Below, in pieces: positions 1-8,875 of a stretch of 58,195 bases of DNA. This DNA is from Oscillospiraceae bacterium (lineage in GTDB: Bacteria > Bacillota > Clostridia > Oscillospirales > CAG-272). The notes under the pieces were generated by a model. It worked only from the letters and a program-made list of their open reading frames with translations, searched no databases and had not been told where the DNA came from. Position 1 is the stretch's first letter. Each line of letters begins with the position of its first letter. A program made the translations under genes and the position numbers. The stretch spans positions 1-58,195 of the forward strand of contig SVUA01000009.1 of assembly GCA_015063485.1 (NCBI GenBank), read 5' to 3'.

Positions 1-569
1 TCTTCCCAAACGTGTCCGGGACGGTAGGTCTTCATACGGATACGGTAACGCTTCACGCTGTCATAATCGAATGCGTCAAGCTCCATATTTTCAAGCACGA
101 GCATATCCTGCGTCTTGATTGCCGCATCGCGCATCATCGCTTGCACTTCTTCCTTGGTACATTTGTAGTCGCCCTCGCCGTTGCGGCGATAACTTCCCGA
201 AAGAGGATTGCCGTCGATATACACGGGTTTATCGCTGCGCTGTGCACGAGGTACACGGATAGCCACAATGTGCTTACCATCGATACTCTCAACGGTTACG
301 TCCTTATCGGAGAGAATATTGGCACTCACCTTGTTCGCGTTATTGACAATATTCCAAAAGTCTTTTATCAGCTTTTCGGGATCGGGTAGGTCAACGAGGT
401 GCAAAGATTTGTCCGCAAACTCCTCAACACCAAGTAAAATAATACCGCCGAGCGTGTTGGCAAAGGCAGAATAGGTTTCCCAAATGCTACGGGGCAGACC
501 GCCGATTGCCTTTTTCGCTTCGATGCGATTATTTTCTTTATATTTTTCTATGTTGGTAAAATCGATCAT
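1..569 (-). CDS. AlbA_2 (Schlafen-type) DNA-binding domain protein, 3' part missing
   Basis: The minus strand is open from an ATG at 569 to the window edge, giving 189 codons; the C-terminal part lies outside. A GGAGG site sits about 7 bases before the start. The N-terminus (residues 10-50) reads R-I-E-A-K-K-A...GGLP-SIWE-T-SAFANT-GG-I-LLG-V-E, the hallmark of the AlbA_2/Schlafen-AAA domain found in many putative transcriptional regulators and predicted ATP-binding proteins. Residues near 120-140 (GSYRRNG-G) match the usual end of this domain. The missing C-terminus normally carries an HTH or HATPase-like region, which cannot be checked here. Function beyond nucleic-acid association is not established for this family. 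Confidence 0.75.
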   Translation of the reverse strand, partial: MIDFTNIEKYKENNRIEAKKAIGGLPRSIWETYSAFANTLGGIILLGVEEFADKSLHLVDLPDPEKLIKDFWNIVNNANKVSANILSDKDVTVESIDGKHIVAIRVPRAQRSDKPVYIDGNPLSGSYRRNGEGDYKCTKEEVQAMMRDAAIKTQDMLVLENMELDAFDYDSVKRYRIRMKTYRPGHVWE

Positions 570-692
570 TTTTAGGACCTCCACATTATGCGTTCTTATC
601 GGGAACGATATCGATATTACAATTTATATTATATCACACAATATTCCGAAAATCAACAGTTGTCGTAGGTTATTTTTTATCCGCCAACCATG

Positions 693-725
693 AAAAAACT
701 CCCGCCGAATGAACCACGGCGGGAG
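693..725 (-). terminator. Rho-independent terminator after the AGCS symporter gene
   Basis: A 9-bp perfect stem (699-707 with 717-725, CTCCCGCCG/CGGCGGGAG) is followed on the minus strand by six T (complement of 693-698). The stem starts 8 bases after the symporter stop codon. A T-rich stretch also follows on the plus strand, so it may work in both directions. Confidence 0.85.
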
Positions 726-732
726 ATATTTT

Positions 733-2175
733 TTATTTCGTTTTAGCCTTTTGCGCCTTTGCTTCTGCCTTTTCGCGTTTTCTCATGGCGGTATAATCCT
801 TCAAGGAGCGTATAGCCTGATTTGACATAGGCAAGAGCGCTATCATATTAAATACCGTCATAAGCGCGATACCGATATCTCCGATATCCCAAACGAACGT
901 ATATGCGGCAAGTCCTCCTATAAAGAGCATTACGAGCGCGACTATCTTATAAACCGTCTGCGATGCCCAATTGTCGCCGAAAATATACGCGACGTTGGAA
1001 CGGGCGTAGTAGAGTATTCCGATAAACGTAGAGAAGCAGAAAAGTCCGAGAGTTATCGTAACAAACCAAACGCCAAACGCTCCGAAATGATGACCCATAG
1101 CCGACACGAGCATACCCATGCTGGGCGCGCCGTCAAGTATCTCCGCGGGAGCTAAAAGCATTATCATAGCGGTACACGTACAAACAACTATCGTATCGAT
1201 TATAACACCGAACGCCTGCGTAAGTCCCGCTTTTGCTGGGTGGCTTACATTTGCCGCTGCCGCCGCGCAAGGCGCTGAACCCGAGCCCGCCTCGTTTGAG
1301 AACAGTCCTCGCTTTACACCCATAACGAGAGCCGCGCCGACTCCGCCACCCGCAACAGCACGGAAATCAAAAGCCGAATCGATTATACGCTTAAATACGC
1401 TCGGAAGCGCACCCGCATTCATTACGATAACAACGATAGCGGCTACGAAATACACGCCCGCCATTATCGGAACCATGATATCAAGAACCTTTACGGTCAT
1501 ATTTTTACGCAAAACTATTACTGCCGCCAACGCGACTATGATAACGGTAGTTATGATCGGAGGAACGTCGAACGCACTCTTGAATGCATCGGTCACCGAG
1601 TTGCTGACTACCTGGCTGACTCCGCACCAGCAGATAAGTCCCGAAACAGCGAAAAGTATCGGAACTATACGTCTTGCGACGCTTTTTTTATTATTCTTCC
1701 CTGCAAACAGGGCATGAAGATAATATGCAGGGCCTCCGCGGTAGCCATCATAAAGCGGGTCTTTTTCCTTGTACATCTGCGCAAGAGTTGCCTCAACGAA
1801 CGCAGTAGCCGCACCTATAAGCGCCGTTATCCACATCCAGAATACCGCGCCCGCGCCTCCGATAGCGACCGCCGCAACGACTCCGACCATGTTGCCCATA
1901 CCGACACGGGTCGCCGTAGAAACTATAAGAGCCTGAAATCCGGAGAGTGCTCCTCCCTGTTTATCACCCTTTTCAAGAGTGATATGTATCATTTCAGGAA
2001 ACATTCTTATCGGCAAAAATACCGTACGTATCGTAAAGTAAATACCGACGGGAATAAGTATCACAACAAGCAGTGAAATATTAAGTGTTGTTCCGCCGGG
2101 AAGCGGAATATGTATCCAATCGCCCCAAAAGACATTATAAATAGCAGAAACTATTGATAAAAAAATTTCAGACAT
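733..2175 (-). CDS. AGCS-family amino acid (alanine/glycine):cation symporter
   Basis: 480-residue polytopic membrane protein that should import alanine or glycine with Na+ (or H+). It shows the AGCS layout: an N-terminal segment with the WIHIPLPG-type motif, about ten hydrophobic segments, the conserved loop GGPAYY near residues 147-152, the NEAGSGSAP motif near 290 and a basic cytoplasmic tail rich in K and E. A GAGG site precedes the ATG. The length fits the family (450-500). It diverges from a LysR-type gene, which suggests regulation by that neighbour. Substrate specificity cannot be assigned from sequence alone, so no gene symbol is given. Confidence 0.9.
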   Translation of the reverse strand: MSEIFLSIVSAIYNVFWGDWIHIPLPGGTTLNISLLVVILIPVGIYFTIRTVFLPIRMFPEMIHITLEKGDKQGGALSGFQALIVSTATRVGMGNMVGVVAAVAIGGAGAVFWMWITALIGAATAFVEATLAQMYKEKDPLYDGYRGGPAYYLHALFAGKNNKKSVARRIVPILFAVSGLICWCGVSQVVSNSVTDAFKSAFDVPPIITTVIIVALAAVIVLRKNMTVKVLDIMVPIMAGVYFVAAIVVIVMNAGALPSVFKRIIDSAFDFRAVAGGGVGAALVMGVKRGLFSNEAGSGSAPCAAAAANVSHPAKAGLTQAFGVIIDTIVVCTCTAMIMLLAPAEILDGAPSMGMLVSAMGHHFGAFGVWFVTITLGLFCFSTFIGILYYARSNVAYIFGDNWASQTVYKIVALVMLFIGGLAAYTFVWDIGDIGIALMTVFNMIALLPMSNQAIRSLKDYTAMRKREKAEAKAQKAKTK

Positions 2176-2283
2176 TTCAATTTACCTCTTGATTTTTTAT
2201 TGATTATATTATATAATAAGTTCAAGTATTTGTCAAATTGATTGTTTTTATAAAAAGCATTTATAAAATTTATGGAGGTTTTT

Positions 2284-3159
2284 ATGGATCTGCGCAGTTT
2301 AAATACATTTATTCAAGTATCGGAGCTTTCAAGCTTCACCAAGGCAGCCGAGCGTCTGGGTTACTCTCAACCAACCGTTTCTTTTCAGATACGTCAGCTT
2401 GAAGAAGAGCTTGGCGTACGCCTTTTTGACAGGATAGGACACACCGTTTCTCTGACGGAAGAAGGACGCGAGGCTTTGAATTATGCGCACAGCATATGCA
2501 GAATAGCTAACGAAATGTCCTCCGAAGCCATAAAAAGCAACCGCAACAAGAGCGTTATACGTATAGCCATGGCGGACTCTCTTTGCGGTCCGTTGATAGT
2601 TGAAAAGTTCTCTGAATTTCGCAGAACGCACAAAAATATTTCTCTAAAAATAATGACCGCGGGAACGGACGAGCTTTTTCGTTTGCTCGACCACAACGAT
2701 GCCGATATAGTCTGTACGCTTGACACGCATATCTACAATATGTCTTACGTAGTTTCGAGCGAGGAAAAGCTTGGCGCGCATTTCGTCTGTTCCTCTTCCT
2801 CTCCTCTTACCGAGGCTACATATCTTGAGATACACGACCTTTTGGCTTTCCCTTTTATCCTTACCGAAAAAGGCATGAGCTACCGCAGAATGCTTGATGA
2901 AAAGCTCGCCAAAATGTCTCTCGAGGTTGCTCCCGTACTTGAGATAGGAAGCGCAGACCTCATTTGCGACCTTATAAAAGAGGGAGCGGGGCTTTCTTTC
3001 CTTCCCGATTATGTCACAGAAAAAGAAGTTCGCGCGGGCGCGCTTACTCGACTCTCGGTCAAGGATTTTGACATCGAGCTTTGGCAACAGGTCCTTTATC
3101 ACCGAGATAAATGGATAACCCCCGAAATGCAATCGGTTATTGATTATTTGAGTAAATAA
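2284..3159 (+). CDS. LysR-family transcriptional regulator
   Basis: 291 residues. Residues 1-60 form the winged helix-turn-helix of LysR proteins (MDLRSLNTF...SFTKAAERLGYSQPTVS-QI-LEEELGVRLFDR). Residues 90-290 form the periplasmic-binding-protein-like effector domain. An upstream in-frame ATG at 2272 is rejected because GGAGG at 2274-2278 lies directly after it and is correctly spaced for the ATG at 2284. The gene is divergent from the AGCS symporter, the classic arrangement for a LysR regulator and its target. The effector may therefore be an amino acid, which is inference. A ragged AT-rich 108-bp intergenic region holds the presumed promoters. Confidence 0.93.
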   Translation: MDLRSLNTFIQVSELSSFTKAAERLGYSQPTVSFQIRQLEEELGVRLFDRIGHTVSLTEEGREALNYAHSICRIANEMSSEAIKSNRNKSVIRIAMADSLCGPLIVEKFSEFRRTHKNISLKIMTAGTDELFRLLDHNDADIVCTLDTHIYNMSYVVSSEEKLGAHFVCSSSSPLTEATYLEIHDLLAFPFILTEKGMSYRRMLDEKLAKMSLEVAPVLEIGSADLICDLIKEGAGLSFLPDYVTEKEVRAGALTRLSVKDFDIELWQQVLYHRDKWITPEMQSVIDYLSK

Positions 3160-3347
3160 CACTTGCTTTTTTATAGTGTAGCTTCAAATTTTGATTTGTC
3201 GTGGACGCGATTTTCCGCTTTTTTTAAAAAAGCTTGGCAAGAAACTTCCTAAAAAGCATTTTTTATGTAGTCATAATTGCTTATGAAAAAACTCATTTTT
3301 TAAGTTTTTGAGGGAAGCTTTCTAAATTACATAGAATTTTTATCCAC

Positions 3348-3383
3348 CTAAAAAAGGACAGAGAATGTAACATTCTCTGTCCT
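3348..3383 (-). terminator. Terminator after the GH28-like gene
   Basis: A 13-bp perfect stem (3355-3367 with 3371-3383, loop TAA) is followed on the minus strand by a run of T (complement of the A run ending at 3355). It lies 24 bases after the stop codon of the beta-helix gene. The rest of the gap from 3160 to 3347 is AT-rich; I see no gene in it. Confidence 0.88.
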
Positions 3384-3406
3384 CATTTATTTACACATTG
3401 TAAAAG

Positions 3407-4720
3407 TCAGATCGTTTCTATTGTTTTGTCGTTTACAGTAACATTTACAAAAGAGAGGTCTTGACAATTTTTAAATGAAAAAGTCCCATCACTCCACCTT
3501 GCAAGATGACCTATCTCATCGTACAATGAAAAATCTTCAAGCTTTAGATCGTGCGTGTTTTCGGCGCGAAACCAAAATGTACCCTGTTGCTCATAGCATT
3601 TATCCGAAAAAGGCTTCATGCCGTCATATGTTTTCATGCGCCAATTCTTAAGCTTTATGTTTTTTACCGTATCCGTATTTTGAACGTTGAATTCTACAAA
3701 TCCATATATTTCCGCATTCACGTTTTCGATAAGAATATTTGTGATAGTAGCTTTGTTCAGCGATTGTTCAACAAGCTCAAAGGGCTTGGAGCACTTGGTA
3801 ATAGAAATTCCAGAAAAATAAACGTCGTCTATTACAGTATTTCCTATGCCGTGATATGCCGACATGAATTTTATAGCCGCGCCGCAACGAGTTATACATA
3901 CGTTTGAAACTCTGACGTGTCTTATCGTGCCGTCTCCGACACCTATGCGAAATCCGCAAGCCGAAGATCCGAGTATACAATTTGTAACGGTAACGTATTC
4001 GCATACGGCAGATGTACGTTTCAGCTTAGAACCTGCTCCACGGATCGCAATACCGTCATCACCCGTATCGATTATACAGTCGGAAACAGTGACGTTTTTG
4101 CAGCAATCTATGTCGATCCCGTCCGTATTAAATACATTTTTCGGATTAAATACTTTTATTCCGCTAACAGATACGTACTCGCAGCCGTGTAAAAAGCAGC
4201 CCCATGCGGGTTGGTTTGTAATAGTGATATCCTTTACCTTAACGCGACGGCATTCAACGAAACAAAGAAGCTGTCCGGGGCGCAAAAGCTCCTTGTCCTT
4301 TTCTCTTCGTCCGCCGCAGCTCCACATATAACAGCTTCGGAGCTCTAACTCGTCACCGAGAAAGGCTTCGCCGTTTCCGTCGACCGTTCCCGTTCCCGTA
4401 ATGGCGACGTTTTCGCACTCGACGGCAAGGATAAGATGCTTTCCGAGCCAGCCTTCTTCACGGCAGGAGAAGTTCTGAGGATATGCGTCCTCAGCGTTAT
4501 AATCGTCTAAATTATCGCTTCCTTTTATCACCGCTCCGTGTTCAAGGTGAAGCTCTACGTTTGAGCGTAACCAAATTGTACCTGTTCTGTAAATTCCCGC
4601 AGGCACAGTAACAACACCGCCTCCCGATCTTGCGCAGGTGTCTATTGCGGACTGTATTGCCTCGGTACAAAGTGTCACGCCGTCACAGCTTATATTAAAA
4701 TCAAAAACATTCGTATTCAT
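3407..4720 (-). CDS. Glycoside hydrolase family 28-like (pectinase-type) beta-helix protein
   Basis: 437 residues without a signal peptide, so probably cytoplasmic. The fold signature is a right-handed parallel beta-helix of the polygalacturonase family. Two GH28 catalytic motifs are present: NTDGID at 198-203 and GDDGIAI at 220-226. The third motif, normally GHG, reads SACGFRIG (253-260), and the RIK motif reads AIKF (282-285). Members lacking the canonical GHG are common among intracellular GH28-like enzymes that trim pectic oligosaccharides, so activity is likely but the substrate is open. It starts 41 bases downstream of mnmE on the same strand with a GAGG site, so it may be cotranscribed. 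Confidence 0.82.
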   Translation of the reverse strand: MNTNVFDFNISCDGVTLCTEAIQSAIDTCARSGGGVVTVPAGIYRTGTIWLRSNVELHLEHGAVIKGSDNLDDYNAEDAYPQNFSCREEGWLGKHLILAVECENVAITGTGTVDGNGEAFLGDELELRSCYMWSCGGRREKDKELLRPGQLLCFVECRRVKVKDITITNQPAWGCFLHGCEYVSVSGIKVFNPKNVFNTDGIDIDCCKNVTVSDCIIDTGDDGIAIRGAGSKLKRTSAVCEYVTVTNCILGSSACGFRIGVGDGTIRHVRVSNVCITRCGAAIKFMSAYHGIGNTVIDDVYFSGISITKCSKPFELVEQSLNKATITNILIENVNAEIYGFVEFNVQNTDTVKNIKLKNWRMKTYDGMKPFSDKCYEQQGTFWFRAENTHDLKLEDFSLYDEIGHLARWSDGTFSFKNCQDLSFVNVTVNDKTIETI

Positions 4721-4761
4721 TATCGTACCTCATTAATTTTATATTGTGTCAAACAAGATGT

Positions 4762-6147
4762 TTATTTTCCAACACAGAATTTTGAGAATATCTCCGAAAC
4801 GACCTCTTCGCCTATCTCTCGTCCGTCAACTTCGCCTAAAGCCGCCATCGCGCTCTCAAGTCCAACAGACACAAGGTCAAGCGGAAGTTCCGCATCAATA
4901 TCCTCTATTGACTGCGTAACCGCCTCCGCGGCGCAAATGAGAGAGGCATACTGCCGCGCCCCCGTAACTATGGCATCGTTGCTTATGTCAATACTTCCGT
5001 CTATAAACAGAGAGTCAACCGTTTTTGCAAGTGTATCAAAGCCCTCTCCCGTAAGAGCAGAAAGGTGAATGACCTCTGCAAATACTTCTTTATTTAGCGA
5101 AACGAGCGTTTCTGCTCCTCTGTCGGTCTTATTCAAAAGAGCTATCGCTGTTTTTTTAGAATTTGCTATTATATCAATAAGCTCTCTGTCCTCATCTGTC
5201 AACGGAACGGACGCGTCAAATACAGCAAGTACGAGCTCCGCTTCGTTGAGCACCCCTAAAGTACGCTCTATACCTATATTTTCGACCACGTCATCGGTCT
5301 TGCGAAGTCCCGCCGTATCACAAAGCAGAAGTGTCGCGCTGCCGAGCGTTGCCTTTTCGCGCAACACGTCGCGTGTCGTACCCTCAATATCGGTAACGAT
5401 AGCGGCATCGTATCCGAGTATCCTGTTATACACCGAGCTTTTACCCGCATTCGCTCTTCCGCAGATAACGGTAGCGATCCCCTCGTTAACGGCTCGTCCT
5501 GTGCGGTAAGTATTAGCTATTTTAACTATATCTGCCTTTGCTTTACAAAGTGCTTCGGATATCTCCTCACGGCTCATCTCCGCAAGGTCCTCATCGGGAA
5601 AGTCTATTGCCGCATACATTGAAGCAAGAACGGTTCGCAAAGATACGTATATCTTATCTGCCGCTTTTGCAAGATTTCCGCGCATACCGTTACGCGCAAG
5701 TAAAAGTCGGCTCTCGCTGTCGGCTTCAAGCATATCTCCGAGAGCTTCTGCCTGCGTCAGCTTCATTTTCCCCGAAACGTACGCTCTGCGTGTAAACTCT
5801 CCTGCCTCTGCGTGTCTTGCGCCCGCCGCCAAAACGGCTGAAAGCACCTTTCTTGTAACGAGTATTCCGCCATGACAGGTTATCTCGACCGTGTCTTCTC
5901 CCGTGAAAGAGCGCGGAGCGCAAAATCTGACCGCCATTCCGTCGTCTATCGAAATATTTTCGCTCGGCATAAATATCTCGCCGTATGTCATTTTTCCGTG
6001 TTCGGTGTCCGAGAGCGGTTTTCCGTTTGCCGCCTTAAATATTTTATCAGCCACACAAAACGCGTCCGCACCCGAAATTCGTATCATCGCGACTCCGCCC
6101 TTGCCATACGGCGTACTGACGGCGGCTATCGTATCAAGGAGCTTCAT
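4762..6147 (-). CDS. mnmE: tRNA modification GTPase MnmE (TrmE)
   Basis: 461 residues, the normal size. With MnmG it installs the carboxymethylaminomethyl group on wobble U34 of tRNAs. The N-terminal formyl-THF-binding domain begins DTIAA-STP-G-GG-A-IR-SG. The GTPase domain holds the P-loop GRANAGKSS (230-238), the G2/G3 region GTTRD and DTAG (277-280) and NKTD (339-342). The essential C-terminal FCVGK ends the protein. All catalytic elements are intact. In many Clostridia mnmE sits beside mnmG and jag at the origin; here it is instead between a small membrane protein gene and a GH28-like gene, so it appears relocated. Confidence 0.97.
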   Translation of the reverse strand: MKLLDTIAAVSTPYGKGGVAMIRISGADAFCVADKIFKAANGKPLSDTEHGKMTYGEIFMPSENISIDDGMAVRFCAPRSFTGEDTVEITCHGGILVTRKVLSAVLAAGARHAEAGEFTRRAYVSGKMKLTQAEALGDMLEADSESRLLLARNGMRGNLAKAADKIYVSLRTVLASMYAAIDFPDEDLAEMSREEISEALCKAKADIVKIANTYRTGRAVNEGIATVICGRANAGKSSVYNRILGYDAAIVTDIEGTTRDVLREKATLGSATLLLCDTAGLRKTDDVVENIGIERTLGVLNEAELVLAVFDASVPLTDEDRELIDIIANSKKTAIALLNKTDRGAETLVSLNKEVFAEVIHLSALTGEGFDTLAKTVDSLFIDGSIDISNDAIVTGARQYASLICAAEAVTQSIEDIDAELPLDLVSVGLESAMAALGEVDGREIGEEVVSEIFSKFCVGK

Positions 6148-6170
6148 TTTTACCTCCGAAACAAATCAAT

Positions 6171-6207
6171 AAAAAGGAAAGGCCGTTCCATCTTATAGGA
6201 ACAGCCT
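6171..6207 (-). terminator. Terminator after the small acidic membrane protein gene
   Basis: A 10-base stem with one wobble (6180-6189 with 6198-6207) precedes a T-rich tail on the minus strand (complement of 6171-6178). It separates the 77-residue protein gene from mnmE. Confidence 0.75.
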
Positions 6208-6223
6208 GACCGTTAACGCGGAC

Positions 6224-6457
6224 TTACTCAGTAACCTCTTCAGCCTCAACCTCTTCAGCCTCAGCCTCGTCAAGTACGAGCTCGCAATCGCCGCACTCGT
6301 CATCGAGAAGATCGTCGCAATCGCAAACGAGATCCTCGGTGTACTTTTTAACCAGCTTATAGATTACGAAAGCAATAGCACTTGCAGCCGCAACACAAGC
6401 AACGGTTATAGCAATGATCTTACCGTAGTTGGTAGATTTCTTCTGAAAGAATTTCAT
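6224..6457 (-). CDS. Small membrane-anchored acidic protein of unknown function
   Basis: 77 residues. The N-terminus is basic (MKFFQKKS), followed by one hydrophobic helix at about 14-34 and a strongly acidic tail with CDCDD and DECGDCE (four cysteines in pairs) and a run of E/A at the end. A GAGGAGG-like site precedes the ATG. Single-pass proteins of this design are widespread near housekeeping genes in gut Clostridia. The paired cysteines could bind metal or form disulfides, but that is speculation. A promoter-like TTGCTT/TATACT pair lies upstream. No homologue is recognised. Confidence 0.75.
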   Translation of the reverse strand: MKFFQKKSTNYGKIIAITVACVAAASAIAFVIYKLVKKYTEDLVCDCDDLLDDECGDCELVLDEAEAEEVEAEEVTE

Positions 6458-6502
6458 GTTAGTTCCTCCTCTTTTATGGATATTTGCAATCCTGCTATTT
6501 AT

Positions 6503-6530
6503 AGTATACCATATTTTTTAAAAAAAGCAA
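6503..6530 (-). promoter_or_regulatory. Predicted sigma-A promoter for the small acidic membrane protein
   Basis: On the minus strand, TTGCTT (complement of 6525-6530) and TATACT (complement of 6503-6508) are 16 bases apart and lie about 45 bases before the start codon. Confidence 0.55.
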
Positions 6531-6675
6531 TAGAAATCCAAACTTTTTTTGAAAATTTTTTCATTCTACCTCAAAAATTCACACAATGTTTTCGTAGGGT
6601 TAAAAAAGTCGAAAAATACTTTAAAAAAAGTCAAAAAAATTACATTTTACACTTCCCTTTAAGAATGATTTCTGT

Positions 6676-6681
6676 TATAAT
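6676..6681 (+). promoter_or_regulatory. Likely -10 element for prmC-ddl
   Basis: TATAAT 38 bases before the prmC start. The matching -35 (TTCCCT at 6653-6658, 17-base spacer) is weak, so the promoter may need an activator or rely on upstream A-tracts, which are abundant at 6600-6645. Confidence 0.5.
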
Positions 6682-6718
6682 ATAGTAAGGTATGTAAACT
6701 TGATTTGGAGGACCGCAA

Positions 6719-7567
6719 ATGACCTATAACGAGATCGCCATGGCTCTTGCAGAAGCCGAAATAGAAAATAACAGAGCCGAAGCGGCTATGCTTATCTGCC
6801 ATTTTTGTAGCGTGAATAAAGCAGAGCTTCTTCTCCGTCACGACGAGGATTTTGTCTCGCCCGAGCTTGAAGCGGCGGTTGCAAAAAGAATCTCTCACTA
6901 CCCTCTTCAATATATTCTCGGATATTGGGATTTTTGCCACGAAACGTACAGAGTGACCGAAGATACTCTCATTCCAAGGCAAGATACCGAAAAGCTCGTT
7001 GAGCTTGCGATACGCTTTCTTCCCGAAAACTCACGCTTCGTCGATCTTTGTACGGGGAGCGGCTGTATTGCGATCTCTACCATTGCAAACCGCAAGGACT
7101 GCCGCGCCGTTGCCGTAGACCTTTTCCCAAACACGCTCGAGATAGCGAGAGAAAACGCCGAGACGAACGGTGTTGGCGACAGACTCGGCTTTATGCAGGC
7201 AGACGTGCTTGAGCCGTCTTTTATGGAAAGCCTTGGAAAATTCGACGCGATCCTTTCAAATCCACCCTATATTGAGAGAGAAAAGCTCTCTTTGCTCGAT
7301 GAAGAGCTTTCATTCGAGCCCAATGCCGCGCTGGACGGCGGTGACGACGGTCTTGATTTTTACCGCGTTATCATCTCGGAATACGGAAAATATCTTTTCC
7401 CAAGCGGCTTTATGCTTCTTGAGATAGGTCACGATCAAGCTAAAGCCATAACAACGATAGCGGCGGCAAACGGTTTCCGTTGCGAAGTTTTCAAGGATTA
7501 CGGAGGAAATGACCGAGTAGCCTATCTTACGCGCCCCGAAACCAAGATCGAACAACCGATAATTTGA
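6719..7567 (+). CDS. prmC: Release factor glutamine methyltransferase PrmC (HemK)
   Basis: 282 residues, normal for the family. It methylates the GGQ glutamine of release factors RF1 and RF2 using S-adenosylmethionine. The helical N-terminal domain ends with PLQYILGYWDF (62-72). The SAM-binding motif I reads DLCTGSG (109-115), and the catalytic NPPYI lies at 181-185. A GGAG site precedes the ATG. In many Firmicutes prmC follows prfA; here prfA is not present and ddl follows after 41 bases on the same strand, suggesting a prmC-ddl unit. Confidence 0.96.
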   Translation: MTYNEIAMALAEAEIENNRAEAAMLICHFCSVNKAELLLRHDEDFVSPELEAAVAKRISHYPLQYILGYWDFCHETYRVTEDTLIPRQDTEKLVELAIRFLPENSRFVDLCTGSGCIAISTIANRKDCRAVAVDLFPNTLEIARENAETNGVGDRLGFMQADVLEPSFMESLGKFDAILSNPPYIEREKLSLLDEELSFEPNAALDGGDDGLDFYRVIISEYGKYLFPSGFMLLEIGHDQAKAITTIAAANGFRCEVFKDYGGNDRVAYLTRPETKIEQPII

Positions 7568-7608
7568 TGCATATACTTTTAATAACGCCATTTTAAAGGA
7601 GATATATT

Positions 7609-8646
7609 TTGAATATTTTGGTACTTGCGGGCGGTCTTTCGCCCGAACGCAACGTTTCTCTGACCTCGGGAAGTCTTATAGCGGCGGCTTTACGCCGACG
7701 CGGACACAAGGTATTGCTCATTGACGTTTACGAGGGCTTTGAGGGCGACGTTTCAGAACCGCTCTCGCTTTTTACCTCTGACGGAAACGATAGCTTTTCG
7801 GTATCTCGTGAAGTTCCCGATATTGAACTCATAAAGGCTAAAAATAACGGACGTGAGGAGCTTATAGGTCCAAACGTGCTCTCTCTTTGCAAGACCGCCG
7901 ACGTTACATTCCTCGCGCTCCACGGCGCTATGGGTGAGAACGGTCAGCTTCAGGCAACGCTTGACGTACATAACGTGGTCTACACAGGCTCGGGATATGC
8001 GGGAAGTTTGCTCGCTATGGACAAGGAGATCGCGAAGATACTTCTTGAAAAAGAAGGTATCAAAGTTCCCTTTGGAATAAGAGTCGGCAAAAACGACACC
8101 CCTGATATAGACGAAATATATGAAAAGGTCGGACTGCCCGCAGTCGTAAAGCCTACGGCTTGCGGCTCAAGCGTCGGAGTATCTCTCGTTGACACCAAGG
8201 AAGAACTTGCGGACGCGATAGCGGCGGCGCAAGCCTTTAAGGACGACGTGCTCATAGAAAAGCGAATATTCGGCCGTGAGCTTACCTGCGGTATCGTGGG
8301 AGGGCGCGTTCTGCCCCCCGTTGAGATAATTCCAAAGCAGGGCTTTTACGATTACGAAAACAAATATCAAGCGGGAGCTACTACCGAAATATGCCCCGCG
8401 CCTATATCAGACGAAGCGTTAAAGAAAATAAATGATGCGACGCTTCGCGGCTTCCGCGCCTTACACCTTTCCGCTTATGCGCGGTTCGATTATATTCTTG
8501 ATGACAACGGCGAGGCTTGGTGCCTTGAAGCAAATACACTCCCGGGTATGACCCCCACGAGTCTGCTTCCGCAAGAAGCGGCGGCGGTCGGCATGAGCTA
8601 CGACGAGCTTTGCGAAACGCTTGTAAATTTGGCTTTTGAGAAATAA
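7609..8646 (+). CDS. ddl: D-alanine--D-alanine ligase
   Basis: 345 residues. It makes the D-Ala-D-Ala dipeptide of peptidoglycan with ATP. The start is TTG, supported by AAAGGAG 7 bases upstream and by the family start LVLAGGLSPERNVSL. The ATP-grasp domain contains VVKPTACGSSVGVSLV and ends with LEANTLPGMTPTSLLP, which carries the metal-binding and D-Ala-binding residues. A Tyr in the loop DYENKYQAG is consistent with D-Ala rather than D-Lac as second substrate, which would predict vancomycin sensitivity (inference). Alanine racemase, which supplies D-Ala, is in the same window at 48.0-49.2 kb but is not linked. Confidence 0.96.
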   Translation: MNILVLAGGLSPERNVSLTSGSLIAAALRRRGHKVLLIDVYEGFEGDVSEPLSLFTSDGNDSFSVSREVPDIELIKAKNNGREELIGPNVLSLCKTADVTFLALHGAMGENGQLQATLDVHNVVYTGSGYAGSLLAMDKEIAKILLEKEGIKVPFGIRVGKNDTPDIDEIYEKVGLPAVVKPTACGSSVGVSLVDTKEELADAIAAAQAFKDDVLIEKRIFGRELTCGIVGGRVLPPVEIIPKQGFYDYENKYQAGATTEICPAPISDEALKKINDATLRGFRALHLSAYARFDYILDDNGEAWCLEANTLPGMTPTSLLPQEAAAVGMSYDELCETLVNLAFEK

Positions 8647-8793
8647 ATCTTGATTGGTCGGTGGGTTTGTTTGGCTTTGCGAAACGGCAGAAAGCAACGT
8701 AAAAAAGCCCCATTTAAAAAGCCACTGCGTTTCTCAAGTACATAGTCAAAATGAAAAAATAAATTATATTTTTGATATATTTCTCAATATCTA

Positions 8794-8821
8794 TTGACAT
8801 TACCCTCAAATATGCTATAAT
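8794..8821 (+). promoter_or_regulatory. Strong sigma-A promoter for the dipeptidase operon
   Basis: TTGACA (8794-8799) and TATAAT (8816-8821) are perfect consensus hexamers with a 16-base spacer, 55 bases before the first dipeptidase start. The remaining gap 8647-8793 holds no gene. Confidence 0.85.
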
Positions 8822-8875
8822 ACAAAAAAGCCAAAGCAACGGCTAAAAAATAATAATAAAAAAGAGGAAAAAATC

